The notes under the pieces are model-generated. The model worked only from the letters and a program-made list of their open reading frames with translations, did no database searches and had not been told where the DNA came from. From positions 1 through 16,307 of the forward strand of contig DATHVI010000189.1 in assembly GCA_035461385.1 (NCBI GenBank): a stretch of 16,307 bases of DNA. The letters run 5' to 3'. The DNA comes from DATHVI01 sp035461385. GTDB lineage: Bacteria > Actinomycetota > Thermoleophilia > Solirubrobacterales > 70-9. Position numbers and translations under genes: made by a program. The number at the start of each line of letters is the position of its first letter. Within the stretch, counting starts at the first letter, position 1. Below are positions 6,192 to 14,402 of this stretch, one piece after another.

Positions 6192-9115
6192 GCCGGCCGC
6201 TCGAGCTCGGCCGCCCGGGCGAGCATCCGTTCGGCCGCGTACTCGGCCAGCGCCATCACGGTGAGCTGCGGGTTGACGGTGATGCTGGTCGGAAAGACGC
6301 TGGCGTCGCAGACGTAGAGGTTGCGGTAGCCGTGGACCCGGCAGTCGGCGTCGACGACGCCGGACTTCGGCCCGTCGCTGATCGAGTTCCCGCCCTGAGG
6401 GTGGGCGCTGCTCATGTTGAGCATGTCGGAGGAGTCGTCGACGAGCCAATCGAGGTGCCGGCGAAGCTCTCGCGCCGCCTCCTGCGGCGTCGCGCCGTCG
6501 CGTCGTACGACGAGCCGTCGGTGGGTCGGGACCATGACCTCCTCGGCGCCGGCCTCGAACAGCGCCTCGGCGGCCGCCTCGAACGCCTCCTTGAGCGCGG
6601 TCATGTCCGTTTCCGCCCCCGGCTTGAACTTGAACTCGGTGTCGTTCCACGGCAGCGGCAGGCGCCGCACCCGCCCCGGTGCCTGCGCGCCGACCAGCAC
6701 CCCCGCCCAGCCGATCCGCCGCAGGTCCCTCATGTTGCGCTCGTGGTCTCCGAACCAGCCCGGCATCGCAGCCGCCTGCGAGACGACCGGCGCCGACCAC
6801 GACTCGACCATCCACCGCTTGTCGCCGTCGGGCAGGCGCGCGTCGGTGATCTGGAGCCCGGCCCAGGAATCGACCGCGTTCGGATACCGAGCGGCGATCG
6901 CGCTGCGGATGTTGAACGTCAGCCCCTTGCCAGAATTGCGGCCCCCGATCAGGCTGCGCTGCAGGAGGCGGCTCGAGGCGATCGCCCCGGCGGAGACGAT
7001 CACCCGCTCACGCGCGTTCACCCGCAGCCGCCGCCCGTCCGAGAGCCGGCACTTGACGCCGACGGCGCGCCCGTGACGGCCGATGATCCGCCGCGCCTCG
7101 CACTCCGAGATGATCTTGAGACGGTCCCCGTACCGCTGCTGTCCCCAGAGCAGCACCGAGTCGAGCATCGAGAGCTTCTTGCCGTAGGCGCAGCCCGAGT
7201 TGCAGTAGCCGCACCCGAGGCATCCGTCGATGTTCGCCGCGGCGCGCTCGACCCCGCCGCCGGTTCGCTCGAGCCCGCTCGCGAGCCGCTTCGCCGCCTC
7301 GGCGCGAACCTCTTCGGGCTGCTCCTGGACGCCGAGCAAGCGCCTCACCCTGGCGAAGGCCCGGTCGAGCTCTGCGAGGTCGAGGCCGGGCGCCCTCCGC
7401 CTCCATCCGTCGAGCACCGTCGCCGGCGGGTCGATGCAGACGCCGTTGTTGACCGTCGTGCTGCCGCCGACGCAGCGGCCCGTGGTGACCTGGAACTGGA
7501 AGTCGCGCGAGAGCTGGAGGGCTCCGTCGGAGTAGAGCTTCGCGAACATCTCCATCTCGTCCTCGGTCATCTGCGACGGGCGGATGTGGGGCCCGCGCTC
7601 GAGCACGACGACGTGATGGCCAGCCTGCGCGAGCCGGTAGGCGAGGATCGCGCCGGCGGCACCGCTGCCGACGACGACCACGTCCGTCCACAGCTCGCGC
7701 CCGCCGACCTGCCACGGCTCGGTCACGTCCAGACCCGGGCGCTCGCGCTTTGCCGCCGCGATCGCCTCCGCGGCCCCGTCCCGCTCCGAAAACGGCCTGA
7801 ACCCGGTGGTCTCCCATCCCTCGCGCTGGCTGTAGTAGCCGGAGTAGGCGAACTGCTGCGTGCTGCGGATCAGCATCCGGACTCCTTTTCGCAGCGGCCC
7901 CAGCGGCCATGGCGCGGCCATGTCGACCTCGCGGAACCGCCGCTCGGCCCATTCGAGCCGTCGCTCGCGTGAGAGCGCGGTGAACGGCGCCAGCCGCCAG
8001 AGGATCGGCAGGTAGTAGAGGGCGGCGAGCGCGATCCGGACCCGACCTTGGGCCCGGCCTCGGAACGCGGCGAGGTAGTCGTCGACCGCTTCCGCCACCC
8101 TGCGCGGCGCAACCGTCTCCGGCACCTTCTCGAACAGGGCGTCGGCGAACGCCTCCAGCGCCCGCACCGCCGGCGGCCACAGGTACTCGAGCCGGTAACG
8201 CGCCCGCTGGTAGAGCCAGAGGGCGGCGACCAGCCCGACGGTCACCGCCCCGGCGGCGAGGATCCAGTTGCGCACCACGTCGACGCCGTCGCCGCCGAAC
8301 GGCGGTTCGGCGCCGAACACCGGCGCGGGCCCCGATACCGATCCCCAGAGCAGCGCGTTGGTCGCCACCAGGACGATGTGGCCGACGACGATCACGAGCG
8401 TCAGCGAGGCCCACCGCGCCGGCAGGCTGAGCGCGAGGACGGCGAGGGCGAGGAAGACCCCATCCTTCGAGACCGACGCGGCGAGGAACGGGAAGTCCGC
8501 CTCGCCCTCCAGCCCCCGAACGACGTAGAGGACGAGGAATCCTGCGAATACCGCTGCCATCACGACCAGCGCCGCCCGCAACGCCGGCTCCTGCCAGCCC
8601 ACCCGGCGCTCGAACGGGAACGGCCGCGGAGCGACCGGCGCCCAGCGGTAGAGCGTCGCGAACAGCACCGTGACGGCGAGCGCGTAGGCCGTCCAGACGG
8701 CGAAGACGCTCGCCGCCGGGAGCTCGAAGAGGTCGAGGATCGACGGGTCGCCGGAGAGCCCGTGCAGGGCGACCATCAGCACCAGCGCCGCGACCTGGAC
8801 CGCGTGCGCCCCCGCGATGACCAGGAGCATCGCCCGGAATCGCCTCAGGTCGGCGAGCGCCAGAGCCGCCGCGCAGAGCAGCAGGACGTAGAGGCTGGCG
8901 GAGTTGGCGATCAGCGGGAAGAGGGGGCTTCCGGCGAGCGCTCCGACGACGTAGCCGCCGACCGCGAGCGCATAGCCGGCGAGGAGGAGGAGATCGAGGG
9001 CGATGAACCCGCGAAGGCTCCAGCGGGTCACTCGCTCGCGGAAGGCAGAGTCCCTCGTCGGGGCGCGGAGATCAGTCGCCGGATCCGCCCGGCGCTCGCG
9101 AACGGCACTGGCCAT
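6188..9115 (-). CDS. GMC-family FAD oxidoreductase fused to an eight-helix membrane domain
   Basis: 975 residues from ATG 9115, chosen because GGTGGAG lies 9 nt upstream and the frame further upstream is low-complexity. Residues ~35-305 hold about eight hydrophobic segments. A helical linker (~315-435), somewhat like gluconate-dehydrogenase small subunits, leads into the GMC domain: dinucleotide motif VVVVGSGAAGAILAYRLAQA (GSGAAG at 483-488), GRCVGGSTTVNNGVC, the active-site-type His905 in SSAHPQGGN, and VNPQLT (Asn948) at the end. In GMC enzymes this His-Asn pair takes the proton and hydride-donating alcohol. It resembles the long-chain alcohol oxidase/cholesterol oxidase-like branch. Residues 632-642 read C-x2-C-x2-C-x3-C, an arrangement that could bind an iron-sulfur cluster. 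No Tat or Sec signal is visible, so the flavin domain probably faces the cytoplasm. The substrate is unknown. It is transcribed alone, divergent from the cyclase gene and convergent with DUF4239. Confidence 0.9.
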   Translation of the reverse strand: MASAVRERRADPATDLRAPTRDSAFRERVTRWSLRGFIALDLLLLAGYALAVGGYVVGALAGSPLFPLIANSASLYVLLLCAAALALADLRRFRAMLLVIAGAHAVQVAALVLMVALHGLSGDPSILDLFELPAASVFAVWTAYALAVTVLFATLYRWAPVAPRPFPFERRVGWQEPALRAALVVMAAVFAGFLVLYVVRGLEGEADFPFLAASVSKDGVFLALAVLALSLPARWASLTLVIVVGHIVLVATNALLWGSVSGPAPVFGAEPPFGGDGVDVVRNWILAAGAVTVGLVAALWLYQRARYRLEYLWPPAVRALEAFADALFEKVPETVAPRRVAEAVDDYLAAFRGRAQGRVRIALAALYYLPILWRLAPFTALSRERRLEWAERRFREVDMAAPWPLGPLRKGVRMLIRSTQQFAYSGYYSQREGWETTGFRPFSERDGAAEAIAAAKRERPGLDVTEPWQVGGRELWTDVVVVGSGAAGAILAYRLAQAGHHVVVLERGPHIRPSQMTEDEMEMFAKLYSDGALQLSRDFQFQVTTGRCVGGSTTVNNGVCIDPPATVLDGWRRRAPGLDLAELDRAFARVRRLLGVQEQPEEVRAEAAKRLASGLERTGGGVERAAANIDGCLGCGYCNSGCAYGKKLSMLDSVLLWGQQRYGDRLKIISECEARRIIGRHGRAVGVKCRLSDGRRLRVNARERVIVSAGAIASSRLLQRSLIGGRNSGKGLTFNIRSAIAARYPNAVDSWAGLQITDARLPDGDKRWMVESWSAPVVSQAAAMPGWFGDHERNMRDLRRIGWAGVLVGAQAPGRVRRLPLPWNDTEFKFKPGAETDMTALKEAFEAAAEALFEAGAEEVMVPTHRRLVVRRDGATPQEAARELRRHLDWLVDDSSDMLNMSSAHPQGGNSISDGPKSGVVDADCRVHGYRNLYVCDASVFPTSITVNPQLTVMALAEYAAERMLARAAELERPA

Positions 9116-9207
9116 GCCCCCAGTCTCCACCGCGCCGCCGACCGACGCAAGGCCGGAACCGCCCGCCGCGGCTCCCGAGCCCGCCCCCCACCGGCCCCGC
9201 CGGGGCC

Positions 9208-9236
9208 TTGACAGAGCGCGACGCGGGTGAGATCGT
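9208..9236 (+). promoter_or_regulatory. Candidate housekeeping promoter for the cyclase-ATPase gene
   Basis: A perfect TTGACA (9208-9213) is followed by a 17-nt spacer and GATCGT (9231-9236), which keeps A2, T3 and T6 of a TATAAT-type -10. Transcription would start near 9243, about 48 nt before the leader ORF at 9291. A GC hairpin (GGCCCC/GGGGCC, about 9193-9207) abuts the -35. Confidence 0.5.
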
Positions 9237-9290
9237 CGTCCCGCCGGGTATCGCGAGGGCGAGGAGGGAGCGGGCGCCTTCGCTGGCGAC

Positions 9291-9398
9291 ATGAGAACAG
9301 GAGGTGCCTTGGAGCGCCACGCGTCCGAGAGCTACTCGTCTTCGGCCAGCTGCCCAGACTCACGGCCGGCGCCCACCAGCCGGCGGGGTGTCGGGTGA
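9291..9398 (+). CDS. Possible 35-residue leader ORF coupled to the cyclase gene
   Basis: ATG 9291 opens a 35-codon frame. Six codons in, the perfect AGGAGG at 9299-9304 is followed at 4 nt by an in-frame TTG (9309), so the translated peptide may start there (about 29 residues, beginning LERHASESYSSSASCPDS). Third positions are about 80% G/C. Its TGA (9396-9398) overlaps the GTG of the cyclase gene as GTGA, the geometry of translational coupling. The peptide is Ser/Arg/Pro-rich and matches nothing I know. It may simply be a ribosome-loading leader, or chance: every frame is GC-rich here. Confidence 0.35.
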   Translation: MRTGGALERHASESYSSSASCPDSRPAPTSRRGVG

Positions 9399-12300
9399 CT
9401 CCGCGGGACCTGAGATGCTCGCGGTGCGGGGCACGGCTTCGGTCGATCGCCAGGTTCTGCGACTCGTGCGGGGCGCCGGTCGCCGACGATCGGCGGGCTG
9501 CGGCTGCCGACCTCCGTCCCTACACCCCCACCGGCGTCGCCGACCGGATCATCGCCGGAGCCCGAGAGAACGAGGGGGAGCGCAAGCAGGTGACGGTCCT
9601 GTTCGTCGACATGCGCGGATCGATGGACCTCTCCGAACGGCTCCAGGCGGAGGCTTGGCACGGCATTCTCGATCGCTACTTCTCGATCCTCTGCGCCGGC
9701 GTTCAGCGCTTCGAGGGGACCGTCGCGCAGTTCACCGGAGACGGCATCATGGCCCTGTTCGGGGCTCCGATCGCGCACGAGGACCACGCCCGCCTGGCCT
9801 GTCACGCCGCGGTCCATCTCGCCGAGGAGCTGGAACGCTACGGCGCCCTGCTCGAGCGCGAGCACGGCCTCGAGTTCGCGGCTCGGATCGGCCTCAACTC
9901 GGGCGAGGTCGTGCTCGGGAGCATCGGCGACGATCTCGTCGTCGAGTACACGGCGCTCGGACACAGCGTCGGGCTCGCCCAGCGGATGGAGTCGCTCGCC
10001 GAGCCCGGCAGCGCCTACCTCACCGATCGCACCGCGGCGCTCGTCTCCGGCTATTTCGAGCTCGAGGAGGTGGGTCGGCTCGACGTCAGGGGCCATCACG
10101 ACCCGGTTCGCGTCTACCGCTTGCTCGGGCCGGGCCCGGCCCTGACCGCGCTCGACGTCGCGCGGGCCCGGGGCCTCTCGCGGCTCGTCGGGCGCGAGCG
10201 CGAGCTCGAGATCCTCGACTCGACGCTGGGGCGCACCCTTCGGGGCGACGGGCAGGTGCTCGGGATCGTCGCCGAGCCGGGGGTGGGAAAGTCGAGGCTC
10301 GTCTTCGAGTTCGCGCAGAGCTGTCGCGCTCGCGGCATCGCCGTGTACAAGGGACACGCCCTCCCTCACGGCCGGGCGGTGGGCATGCTGCCGGTGCTGG
10401 AGCTCCTCCGCGGCTACTTCGGCTTGGGCGACAGCGACCCCGACGAGCCCGCCCGGGAGAAGATCGCGGCCACGCTCGCCGCCCTCGACGAGGACTTCGA
10501 TCGCGAGCTGCCGCTGATCTTCGACTTCCTCGGCGTCACCGACCCGGCCGAGCCGCACCCAGCGGTCGACCCCGAGGCGCGCCGGCGCCGGGTCGTGAGG
10601 ACGCTGGAGCGCTTGGTTCGCGCGCAAGCGCGTCGCGCCCCGACGGTGCTGGTGGTCGAGGACCTGCACTGGCTCGATCCAGGGAGCCGGCCGTTCCTCG
10701 AGGCGCTGGCCGGCGCCGCTCCGGGGACCCGCACCCTCTTTCTGGCGACGTTCCGGCCGGAGTACGAGCCCGAGTGGCCGTCGCAGGACCACCGCCAGCG
10801 CCTCGAGCTCGAGCCGCTCGGCTCCGGGCCGAGCGCGGAGCTGCTGCGCCACCTCCTCGGGGACGACCCGACGCTGAGCGCTCTCACCGGGCTGATCGGC
10901 GAGCGCGCCGAAGGCAACCCGTTCTTCATCGAGGAGGTGGTCCGGGACCTGGCGGAGAGCGGCAGGCTCGAGGGCGGGCGCGGCGCCTACCGGCTCGGTG
11001 CCTCTACCGGCGAGATCGCGATTCCAGCCACCGTCGAGGCGATCCTGGCAGCGCGCATCGACCGCCTCCCCGACCGGGAGAAGGCGGTGCTGCAAACGGC
11101 GTCCGTCGTCGGCAAGCGCGACTTCCCCCTTGCTGTGCTCCGGCGTGTCGCCGGGCTGTCCGAGGGGGAGCTCCGAGCGGCGCTCGGCTCGCTGATCGAC
11201 GCCGAGTTCCTCCGCCGCGAGCCCGACGGCGCCGAGGTCGAATACGCCTTCGAGCACCCGCTCACGCATGAGGTCGCCTACCGCTCCCAGCTCACCCCGC
11301 GTCGGGCCGGCCTCCACGCCGCGGCGGCGGCGGCGATCGAGGCCCTCTATCCGGAGAAGCTCGACGAGCGTGCCGCCCTGCTCGCGTACCACTCGGAGGA
11401 GGCCGGCGAGACCCTGGCCGCAGCCCGCTGGCACGCACGCGCGGCCGAGTGGGCGGGGATCAACGACCAGCGGGAGGCGATCCGGCACTGGCGGCGGGTA
11501 CGCGCCCTCACCGCCGAGCTGCCCGAGTCCGAATCGGCCGACCTCGCCGACCTCGGTCGGGCGGCGCGCGTTTGGCTGCTCGATCTCGGCTGGCGCGCCG
11601 GCATGTCCGAGCGGGAGGCCGACGAGATCTTCGAGGAGGGGAAGCTGCTCGCCGAGCGCTCGGGCGTCCGGACCGGTCTCCCTTACCTGCTGCTCCCGTA
11701 CGGAATGATCAGGGCGCAGCTCGGTCATCTCGACGAGTTCCTCGAGCTCAGGGACGAGGCACAGCGGCTCGCCGACGCCGCCCGCGATCGCGGCGCCAGG
11801 CTCGCTGCTCGGGCGGGTCTGATGTACGGGTCGCTGCTGACCGGCCGGTTGGCCGAGGCGGTGCAAGCCGCGCGAGAGGCGATCGACCTGGTCGGCGACA
11901 ATCCGGCGGTCGGGGTCGGAGCCGGCGTTCGCAGCTTCGGCGCGGTGCCGTTCTTCGCTCAGTTCCGAGGTTTCCTGCTCGGCATCACGGGCGATCTCGA
12001 GCAGGGAGGGAGAACGCTCGAGCGAGGCGTCGAGATAGCCCGCGACCGGGGCGACCTCGAGCTCGTGGCCTGGGGCCGCGTACTCCAGGTCTGGTCGATG
12101 CGGTACAGCGGCGCCGCCGAGCGAGCTTCCGACATCGCTCGGGAGGCGGTCGAGATCGGCGAGCGCACCGGCGGGACGATCACCCGCGCGACCGCCCGTC
12201 TCGCCGAGGGCATCGCCCACCTGCTCAACGAGGATTGGAGCCGGGCCGTTGAGGCGCTCGAACGCTCGCTCGCGATCGCCAAGAAGGGTGGCGCCGGGAC

Positions 12301-12712
12301 CGAGTACGCCCCCTGGATGCTGACCTACCTCGCCGAGGCGCTGCTCGGCGGCGGGCAGCCGGGACTTGCCCGCGCGCGGGCCGAGGAGGCCGCCGAGATC
12401 GCGGGCGAGGCGACGATGCTGCTGTTCGAGCTCGAAGCTCAGCTCACGCTCGGCCGGGCGCTGCTCGGCGGGAACGGCGCCGCCGCGCGCCCCGCCGCGT
12501 CGCGTGCCCTCGGTCGGGCGCTGGAGCTCGTCGACGAGACCGCGGCGAAGAGCGCGGAGCCGCTGATTCGCGTCGAGCTGGCGCGCCTCGCGAGGGAGTC
12601 GGGCGAGGAGGCGCGCTGCGAGGGCGAGCTCCGCATGGCTCGCCGCCTGTTCACCGAGGTCGGCGCCGCCGGCCACCTCGCGCGACTCGACTCGGCGCCG
12701 GTGACGCCGTGA
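9395..12712 (+). CDS. Zinc-ribbon / class III adenylyl-guanylyl cyclase / AAA-type ATPase / repeat protein
   Basis: 1105 residues from GTG 9395. The start was chosen because it immediately precedes the zinc ribbon (Cys8, Cys11, Cys22, Cys25) and overlaps a leader ORF stop. Residues ~63-240 are a class III cyclase domain: ERKQVTVLFVDMRGSMD (Lys64, metal Asp72), FTGDGIMALFGAPIAHEDH (Asp116) and YTALGHSVGLAQRMESLAEP (Thr186, Arg197). The usual transition-state Asn is Gly193; from memory this GHxVGLAxRM form marks a known sub-lineage. Next comes an AAA/STAND-like ATPase with Walker A AEPGVGKS (293-300) and Walker B VLVVEDLHWLD (from 418). The C-terminal ~450 residues are alpha-helical repeats of TPR type. 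Such proteins are thought to be multidomain signal sensors, but the ligand and product are unknown, and cyclase activity is doubtful with Gly193. No membrane segment is visible. A TTGACA promoter lies upstream. Confidence 0.93.
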   Translation: MTPRDLRCSRCGARLRSIARFCDSCGAPVADDRRAAAADLRPYTPTGVADRIIAGARENEGERKQVTVLFVDMRGSMDLSERLQAEAWHGILDRYFSILCAGVQRFEGTVAQFTGDGIMALFGAPIAHEDHARLACHAAVHLAEELERYGALLEREHGLEFAARIGLNSGEVVLGSIGDDLVVEYTALGHSVGLAQRMESLAEPGSAYLTDRTAALVSGYFELEEVGRLDVRGHHDPVRVYRLLGPGPALTALDVARARGLSRLVGRERELEILDSTLGRTLRGDGQVLGIVAEPGVGKSRLVFEFAQSCRARGIAVYKGHALPHGRAVGMLPVLELLRGYFGLGDSDPDEPAREKIAATLAALDEDFDRELPLIFDFLGVTDPAEPHPAVDPEARRRRVVRTLERLVRAQARRAPTVLVVEDLHWLDPGSRPFLEALAGAAPGTRTLFLATFRPEYEPEWPSQDHRQRLELEPLGSGPSAELLRHLLGDDPTLSALTGLIGERAEGNPFFIEEVVRDLAESGRLEGGRGAYRLGASTGEIAIPATVEAILAARIDRLPDREKAVLQTASVVGKRDFPLAVLRRVAGLSEGELRAALGSLIDAEFLRREPDGAEVEYAFEHPLTHEVAYRSQLTPRRAGLHAAAAAAIEALYPEKLDERAALLAYHSEEAGETLAAARWHARAAEWAGINDQREAIRHWRRVRALTAELPESESADLADLGRAARVWLLDLGWRAGMSEREADEIFEEGKLLAERSGVRTGLPYLLLPYGMIRAQLGHLDEFLELRDEAQRLADAARDRGARLAARAGLMYGSLLTGRLAEAVQAAREAIDLVGDNPAVGVGAGVRSFGAVPFFAQFRGFLLGITGDLEQGGRTLERGVEIARDRGDLELVAWGRVLQVWSMRYSGAAERASDIAREAVEIGERTGGTITRATARLAEGIAHLLNEDWSRAVEALERSLAIAKKGGAGTEYAPWMLTYLAEALLGGGQPGLARARAEEAAEIAGEATMLLFELEAQLTLGRALLGGNGAAARPAASRALGRALELVDETAAKSAEPLIRVELARLARESGEEARCEGELRMARRLFTEVGAAGHLARLDSAPVTP

Positions 12713-12895
12713 GCAGGAGCGAACCCTGCGGGTCCGGGCCGTCGAGATCCCCAACCAAGATCCGACCCCGGCGGCTGGAGCTGGGGGTGAAGCGACGGCA
12801 CGGGCGGGCTCGTCCCCGGGCGTCCGAAAGCGGGGCGCTCTGCGAGCCGCCGTTCGGGCCGGCGGACGGGACCGGAGCTCACGCCGACCACCCGC

Positions 12896-12901
12896 TACGG
12901 T
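12896..12901 (+). promoter_or_regulatory. Candidate -10 element for the GH25 gene
   Basis: TACGGT ends 11 nt before the GTG at 12913, predicting a transcript with only a few untranslated bases. No clear -35 is visible. A small GC hairpin (12847-12865, arms CCGCCG/CGGCGG) lies just upstream and might end the cyclase transcript. Confidence 0.35.
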
Positions 12902-12912
12902 CGCTGCAAGCT

Positions 12913-13701
12913 GTGATCGCTCAACGTACGGAACCGGCCCGGGTCGGACTCGCGCGGAGCGCGTGCGGAGCGCTGCTGCTCGCGCTCGCGCTCGCCGCCG
13001 CCTGGCCAGGCGGCGGCCAAGCCGCGACGAAGCCCGGGATCGACGTCTCGCGGTTCCAGGGCCAGATCAAGTGGAAGCAGGTCGGCAAGACGCGGGTCAG
13101 GTTCGCGTTCGTCCAGGCAAGCCGGGGGAGTGGCACAGACTGCGCGGTCGCCCCCGAGCACTGCGGCCCGGATCCCTACTACGAGCGCAACTACCGGCTC
13201 GCGCGGGCGAACGGGATCAAGGTCGGCCCGTACCACCGCGCGTTCACCGCCGGAGCGACCCCCGAGGAGGCACGCGAGAACGCCCGCGTTCAGGCGCGGG
13301 TGTTCAGCGACGCGGTCGGGACCCTGCGGCCGAAGGACCTGCGGCCGGTGCTCGACTTCGAGCATCCGTTCGGCGGGATGAGCGCGGAGCTGCTGCGAGC
13401 GTGGACTCGGACCTGGCTGCGCGTCGTCAACCGGCGCTTCGGCGTCAGGCCGATCATCTACACGAACCATTCGAGCTGGCAGGCGATCGGCGACGTGCGC
13501 GGGTTCGCCCGTCGCGGGCACCCGCTCTGGGTGGCCCACTGGGTCTCCCGTCGCCGCGACGTCCTCGTTCCTGCTGCGAACTGGGACGGACGCGGGTGGG
13601 CGGTGTGGCAGTACACCAGCCAGGGGAGCGTGCGGGGGATCGCCGGCCCCGTCGACCGCAACCGGATGCGGGTTGCGTTCAGGCGCCTGCGCGTCGACTG
13701 A
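12913..13701 (+). CDS. Secreted glycoside hydrolase family 25 lysozyme (muramidase)
   Basis: 262 residues from GTG 12913. The frame is open back to a GTG at 12709 that overlaps the cyclase stop, but those 68 residues are Arg/Pro-rich and would bury the signal peptide. The N-terminus (about 1-38) has a charged start, a hydrophobic core (ACGALLLALALAAAW) and an Ala-x-Ala-like cleavage region, so the enzyme should be exported. GH25 motifs follow: PGIDVSRFQG (Asp44), FAFVQASRG, GPYHRAF, the Asp-x-Glu pair in RPVLDFEHP (Asp148, Glu150), RPIIYTN, LWVAHW and WAVWQYTSQG with VDRNRM. GH25 enzymes cut beta-1,4 bonds between N-acetylmuramic acid and N-acetylglucosamine in peptidoglycan. An insert, TDCAVAPEHCG, has two cysteines that could form a disulfide outside the cell. 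Likely roles are wall turnover or attack on competitors. It appears to be transcribed on its own. Confidence 0.93.
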   Translation: MIAQRTEPARVGLARSACGALLLALALAAAWPGGGQAATKPGIDVSRFQGQIKWKQVGKTRVRFAFVQASRGSGTDCAVAPEHCGPDPYYERNYRLARANGIKVGPYHRAFTAGATPEEARENARVQARVFSDAVGTLRPKDLRPVLDFEHPFGGMSAELLRAWTRTWLRVVNRRFGVRPIIYTNHSSWQAIGDVRGFARRGHPLWVAHWVSRRRDVLVPAANWDGRGWAVWQYTSQGSVRGIAGPVDRNRMRVAFRRLRVD

Positions 13702-13710
13702 GCGAACGTT

Positions 13711-13724
13711 TCGCCCGCGGGCGA
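13711..13724. terminator. Perfect palindrome just after the lysozyme stop (possible terminator)
   Basis: TCGCCCGCGGGCGA is a perfect 14-nt palindrome 9 nt past the GH25 TGA. It has no T-tract, so it would be a weak or atypical terminator at best. Confidence 0.3.
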
Positions 13725-13819
13725 CCATCTCCCGGGCGCCGAGCCGGGCGCGGCCTTCCGCAGCCGCGGTTCGGTAGTCCGCGGCGGGGCGATCGCTCGG
13801 TCCTGGCATCCTCTCCGCC

Positions 13820-14170
13820 GTGCTCGTCGCGCTGGCGATCGCCGGACTGTTCTTCCTCCCGGACCCGTGGCGGTTCATCCTCGTCGGGGCAGTCGCCCTG
13901 ATCGAGGTCGGCGAGGTCTGGTTCTGGATCAAGTTCTTGCGCCGCTATCGGGTGACGACCGGCGTCGAGGGCATGGTCGGGGAGGTTGGACAGGTGATCG
14001 AGGCCTGCGACCCGAACGGCCGGGTGCGCCTGCGGGGTGAGATCTGGAACGCGCGCTCGACCGAGCCGGCGCCGGCCGGAAGCGCGGTCAGGGTGAGCGC
14101 GGTCGAGGGCCTGACGATCCTCGTCGAGCCGGAATCGGCTGCCGGGGGCGCCGAAGGGGCGACCGCCTGA
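13820..14170 (+). CDS. NfeD-like membrane protein (short form)
   Basis: 116 residues from GTG 13820. Two hydrophobic segments (about 1-14 and 17-41, the latter RFILVGAVALIEVGEVWFWI) precede a small beta-rich domain: GMVGEVGQVIEACDPNGRVR, then LRGEIWNARSTEPAPAGSAV and RVSAVEGLTILVEPE. The G-x-V/GE-x-W-x-A-x-S/G-x-x-V-x-V pattern is that of the NfeD C-terminal OB-fold domain. Short NfeD proteins lack the N-terminal serine-protease domain and usually pair with an SPFH/stomatin-like protein to organise membrane microdomains; no such partner is in this window. A weak -10-like CATCCT lies 7 nt before the GTG and no Shine-Dalgarno is seen, so the mRNA may be leaderless. A strong terminator follows the stop by 20 nt. 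Confidence 0.8.
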   Translation: MLVALAIAGLFFLPDPWRFILVGAVALIEVGEVWFWIKFLRRYRVTTGVEGMVGEVGQVIEACDPNGRVRLRGEIWNARSTEPAPAGSAVRVSAVEGLTILVEPESAAGGAEGATA

Positions 14171-14190
14171 GCGCGAGAGCGCGGAACGGA

Positions 14191-14219
14191 AAAGGGCCCC
14201 ACGAGGGGGCCCTTTGTTT
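14191..14219 (+). terminator. Intrinsic terminator after the NfeD-like gene
   Basis: AAAGGGCCCC (14191-14200) pairs perfectly with GGGGCCCTTT (14206-14215) across a five-base loop, followed by GTTT. It lies 20 nt after the stop codon. The A-run before the stem also gives some terminator character on the opposite strand. Confidence 0.9.
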
Positions 14220-14223
14220 CCGA

Positions 14224-14279
14224 AAGGACGTGCCGCCAGCGTTCCCGCCACTGGCATGTCGGTCCTTCAAGCTCTTTTT
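14224..14279 (+). terminator. Second hairpin with T-run (possible back-up terminator or RNA element)
   Basis: AAGGAC (14224-14229) pairs with GTCCTT (14262-14267), and inside it GCCAG (14235-14239) pairs with CTGGC (14251-14255). A run of five T follows at 14275-14279. The bulged stem and the gap before the T-run make it a weaker terminator than the one just upstream; it may instead be part of a structured RNA. Confidence 0.4.
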
Positions 14280-14319
14280 CGTCCCTATCGACGGTCTGCT
14301 CGTAATACCTTAACACGGG

Positions 14320-14402
14320 CGTTCGCCGAAGGTTACGGTTCTCCTACCCGGAAACCTCCTACTTAGCTGGGATTTTCGGCAGTTTGGCCAGTTCGGCGAA
14401 CG
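14320..14402. other. Inverted repeat inside an AT-richer, gene-free region; possible non-coding RNA
   Basis: This is the core of the only gene-free stretch above 300 bases (14171-14558). CGTTCGCCGAA (14320-14330) is the exact reverse complement of TTCGGCGAACG (14392-14402), enclosing 61 bases with several short complementary segments. The surrounding ~220 bases are visibly less GC-rich than the rest of the window. Short frames in it lack the local codon bias, so I see no protein gene. TATTAC-like and TACTAG-like hexamers occur on minus and plus strands respectively but without good -35 partners. The remainder up to tRNA-Val holds only a candidate tRNA promoter. Confidence 0.45.

Noticed and set aside
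9245..9250. GGGTAT as a possible second SigB-type promoter before the cyclase gene
   Set aside because: No GTTT lies 13-17 nt upstream; the TTGACA at 9208 is the better promoter.
9332..12754. A 1140-codon open frame on the minus strand across the whole cyclase gene
   Set aside because: It mirrors the codon bias of the plus-strand gene, which has clear domains; the antisense product shows no recognisable motif. Long antisense frames are expected at this GC content.
12709..12912. Extension of the lysozyme gene to the GTG overlapping the cyclase stop
   Set aside because: The 68 extra residues are Arg/Pro-rich and would place the signal peptide internally; a -10 hexamer precedes the GTG at 12913 instead.
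13945..14316. 123-codon minus-strand frame antisense to the NfeD-like gene
   Set aside because: Its first ~40 codons lack GC3 bias and the rest mirrors the NfeD gene; it also reads straight through the intrinsic terminator.
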